Notes under the pieces: generated by a model
What the model saw: the letters and a program-made list of their open reading frames with translations, nothing else
What the model was told of the DNA's origin: nothing
Database searches by the model: none
Made by a program: the position numbers and the translations under genes
Source: an uncultured Desulfovibrio sp.
GTDB lineage: Bacteria > Desulfobacterota > Desulfovibrionia > Desulfovibrionales > Desulfovibrionaceae
Length of the DNA: 10,670 bases
Assembly: GCA_947177645.1 (NCBI GenBank)
Contig: CAMWVJ010000011.1
Coordinates: forward strand, 1-10,670
Direction: 5' to 3'
Part shown: positions 9,273 to 10,670 of the stretch, in pieces
How positions within the stretch are numbered: the stretch's first letter is position 1
Layout: the number at the start of each line of letters is the position of its first letter

Positions 9273-10670
9273 ATGACCGCCTTTCCCTTTCTTCAGGCCC
9301 TGGGCCTGGGGCGCCCGCTTTTGCTCGACGGAGCCATGGGTACCATGCTCCAAGCGGCCGGCATGCCCGCGGGCGTGAGCCCCGACCAATATTGCCTGGA
9401 AAACCCGGACATCCTCAAGGGCATCCACCGCGCCTATCTTGAGGCCGGCTCCAACATCATCACCACCTGCACCTTTGGCGCCAACCCCTTCAAGCTGGCG
9501 CCCGGGCTGGATGTTTTCGACGTGTGCCGCCGCCTCACCGGCATCGCCCGCGAGGCCGCGCAAAGCGCCCCGGAGGGGCGGCCGGTGTTCGTGGCCGGCA
9601 ATGTGGGGCCGAGCGGTCTTTTCGCGCGCCCCCTGGGCCCCCTCGAGCCGCGGGAACTGGTGGAGGGTTTCGCCAGGCAGATCCGCGGGCTCGTCGCCGG
9701 TGGCGCCGACCTCATCTTCATCGAGACGCAGTTCGACCTCGCCGAGGCGCGCGCCGCCGTGGCCGCTGCGCGCGAGGTCTGCGACCTGCCGGTCATGGTC
9801 TCCATGACCTTCGAGCACGGGGTGAGCCTCACGGGCTCAAGCCCCGAGATCTTCGCCGAGACCATGCAGAACCTCGGCGCGGACGTGGTGGGCACCAATT
9901 GCAGCCTCGGGCCCGACGAGATGCTGCCCGTCGTGCGCGAGCTCCTTTCCGTGTGCGCCTGCGCGGTCATGGCCGAGCCCAACGCGGGCCTCCCCGAACT
10001 TCGGGACGGCCAGACGGTCTTCCCCATGGGGCCCGAAGCCTTCGCGCAAAAAACGGCAGCCTTCGCGGCCATGGGCGCCCAGGTGCTCGGCGGCTGCTGC
10101 GGCACCACGCCGGCCCATATCACGGCGCTGGCGCGCGCGGTGGAAGCTGTCAGCCCGCAGCCGCGAACCCTGCCGCGGCAGGACGGCATCGTGCTCACCA
10201 GCCGCTCGGCGCTCGTGCGCATGGCCGCGGGCGCGCCGCTGGCCCTCATTGGCGAGCGCATCAACCCCACGGGCAAACCCGTGCTCGCCGCGGAGCTTCA
10301 GGAGGGGCGCTTCGACGCGGCCCTGCGCCTTGCGGACGAGCAGGTGGCCGCGGGCGCGACGGTGCTCGATGTCAATGTGGGCGCCCCGCTGGTGGACGAG
10401 GCCGTCTGCCTGCCCGAACTCGCCCAGCGCCTCATTGCCCGGCACCAGACCCCGCTCTCGCTCGATTCCTCCCATACCGAGGCCATTGCGGCGGCGCTCC
10501 CCTATGCGCCCGGCTCCTGCCTCATCAATTCCATCAGCGGCGAAGCCGGCCGTATGGAGGCCCTGGGGCCACTCTGCCGCCAGTATGGCGCGCCTTTCAT
10601 CCTGCTGCCCCTGCAGGGCAAGAAGCTCCCGGTGCGCGCGTCCGAGCGCATCCGCATCACGGAAGACCTG
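9273..10670 (+). CDS. metH: Methionine synthase, cobalamin-dependent, N-terminal part (cut by window edge)
   Basis: MetH transfers the methyl group of 5-methyltetrahydrofolate through cobalamin to homocysteine, making methionine in the cytoplasm. The frame is open from the ATG at 9273 to the right edge (466 codons). Residues 1 to about 300 form the homocysteine-binding barrel, opening with LLLDGAMGTMLQAAGMP. It has the zinc triad C210 (GTNCSLGP), C275 and C276 (GGCCGTTPAHI). From about 325 the pterin-binding barrel begins (GERINPTG at 327-334, then ATVLDVNVGAP and later SLDSSH). The B12-binding and any reactivation domain lie beyond the window, so I cannot say whether this is a full-length or short MetH. 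The ATG has AAGGA six bases upstream. It is divergent from rpoH across 130 bp, and the promoters appear to overlap. Confidence 0.95.
   Translation, partial: MTAFPFLQALGLGRPLLLDGAMGTMLQAAGMPAGVSPDQYCLENPDILKGIHRAYLEAGSNIITTCTFGANPFKLAPGLDVFDVCRRLTGIAREAAQSAPEGRPVFVAGNVGPSGLFARPLGPLEPRELVEGFARQIRGLVAGGADLIFIETQFDLAEARAAVAAAREVCDLPVMVSMTFEHGVSLTGSSPEIFAETMQNLGADVVGTNCSLGPDEMLPVVRELLSVCACAVMAEPNAGLPELRDGQTVFPMGPEAFAQKTAAFAAMGAQVLGGCCGTTPAHITALARAVEAVSPQPRTLPRQDGIVLTSRSALVRMAAGAPLALIGERINPTGKPVLAAELQEGRFDAALRLADEQVAAGATVLDVNVGAPLVDEAVCLPELAQRLIARHQTPLSLDSSHTEAIAAALPYAPGSCLINSISGEAGRMEALGPLCRQYGAPFILLPLQGKKLPVRASERIRITEDL

Noticed and set aside
9143..9274. A 44-codon upstream extension of the sigma factor reading frame starting at 9274
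   Set aside because: It would begin upstream of the good promoter at 9176-9204 and overlap the metH start codon. The extra residues look like translated promoter DNA.
9434..10276. Minus-strand open frames inside metH (also 9255-9818 and 9837-10475)
   Set aside because: They are antisense to a clear MetH frame carrying the zinc triad and pterin motif; no family similarity is seen.

Overview
The window is GC-rich, tightly packed chromosomal DNA from what is most likely a Desulfovibrionaceae bacterium (Desulfovibrio or a close relative). This assignment is an inference. It rests on base composition, protein character, and a gene order that I recall as typical of Desulfovibrio: prs, tRNA-Gln, ispE, hslV, M48 protease, cysS, rpiB, two lipoproteins, rpoH-like sigma factor, divergent metH. 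There are no mobile elements, CRISPR arrays, insertion sequences or gene-free stretches over 300 bases.

Layout: a minus-strand train of nine protein genes and one tRNA runs from about 9142 down to the left edge. In transcription order it holds an RpoH-family sigma factor with a long acidic N-terminal extension (7955-9142), a TPR lipoprotein (5882-7897), a LolB-like lipoprotein (5097-5885), rpiB (4622-5056), cysS (3129-4580), a BepA-like M48 metalloprotease (1653-3080), hslV (1117-1653), ispE (230-1120), tRNA-Gln(TTG) (165-239) and the start of prs (1-104, cut by the edge). Gaps between protein genes are at most about 60 nt, and three junctions overlap (GTGA, TGATG, GTGA). I see no convincing terminator inside, so it looks like one long operon, possibly with internal promoters I cannot recognise. 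On the plus strand metH (9273 to the right edge) is transcribed divergently.

The only real control region is the AT-rich 130-bp intergenic segment 9143-9272. It carries a near-consensus promoter for the operon on the minus strand (TTGAAA, 17-bp spacer, TATGAT). On the plus strand it has a perfect TATAAT that overlaps the minus-strand -10 by two bases, plus two inverted repeats.

Functionally the operon couples a heat-shock-type sigma factor with protein quality control (HslV in the cytoplasm, a BepA-like protease and two lipoproteins in the envelope). It also carries housekeeping genes for cysteinyl-tRNA synthesis, glutamine tRNA, isoprenoid precursors and ribose-phosphate/PRPP metabolism. 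The oddest structural feature is that the ispE reading frame ends inside the mature tRNA-Gln sequence, so cutting out the tRNA would remove the ispE stop codon. I found no wholly novel system; the points of interest are regulatory and architectural.
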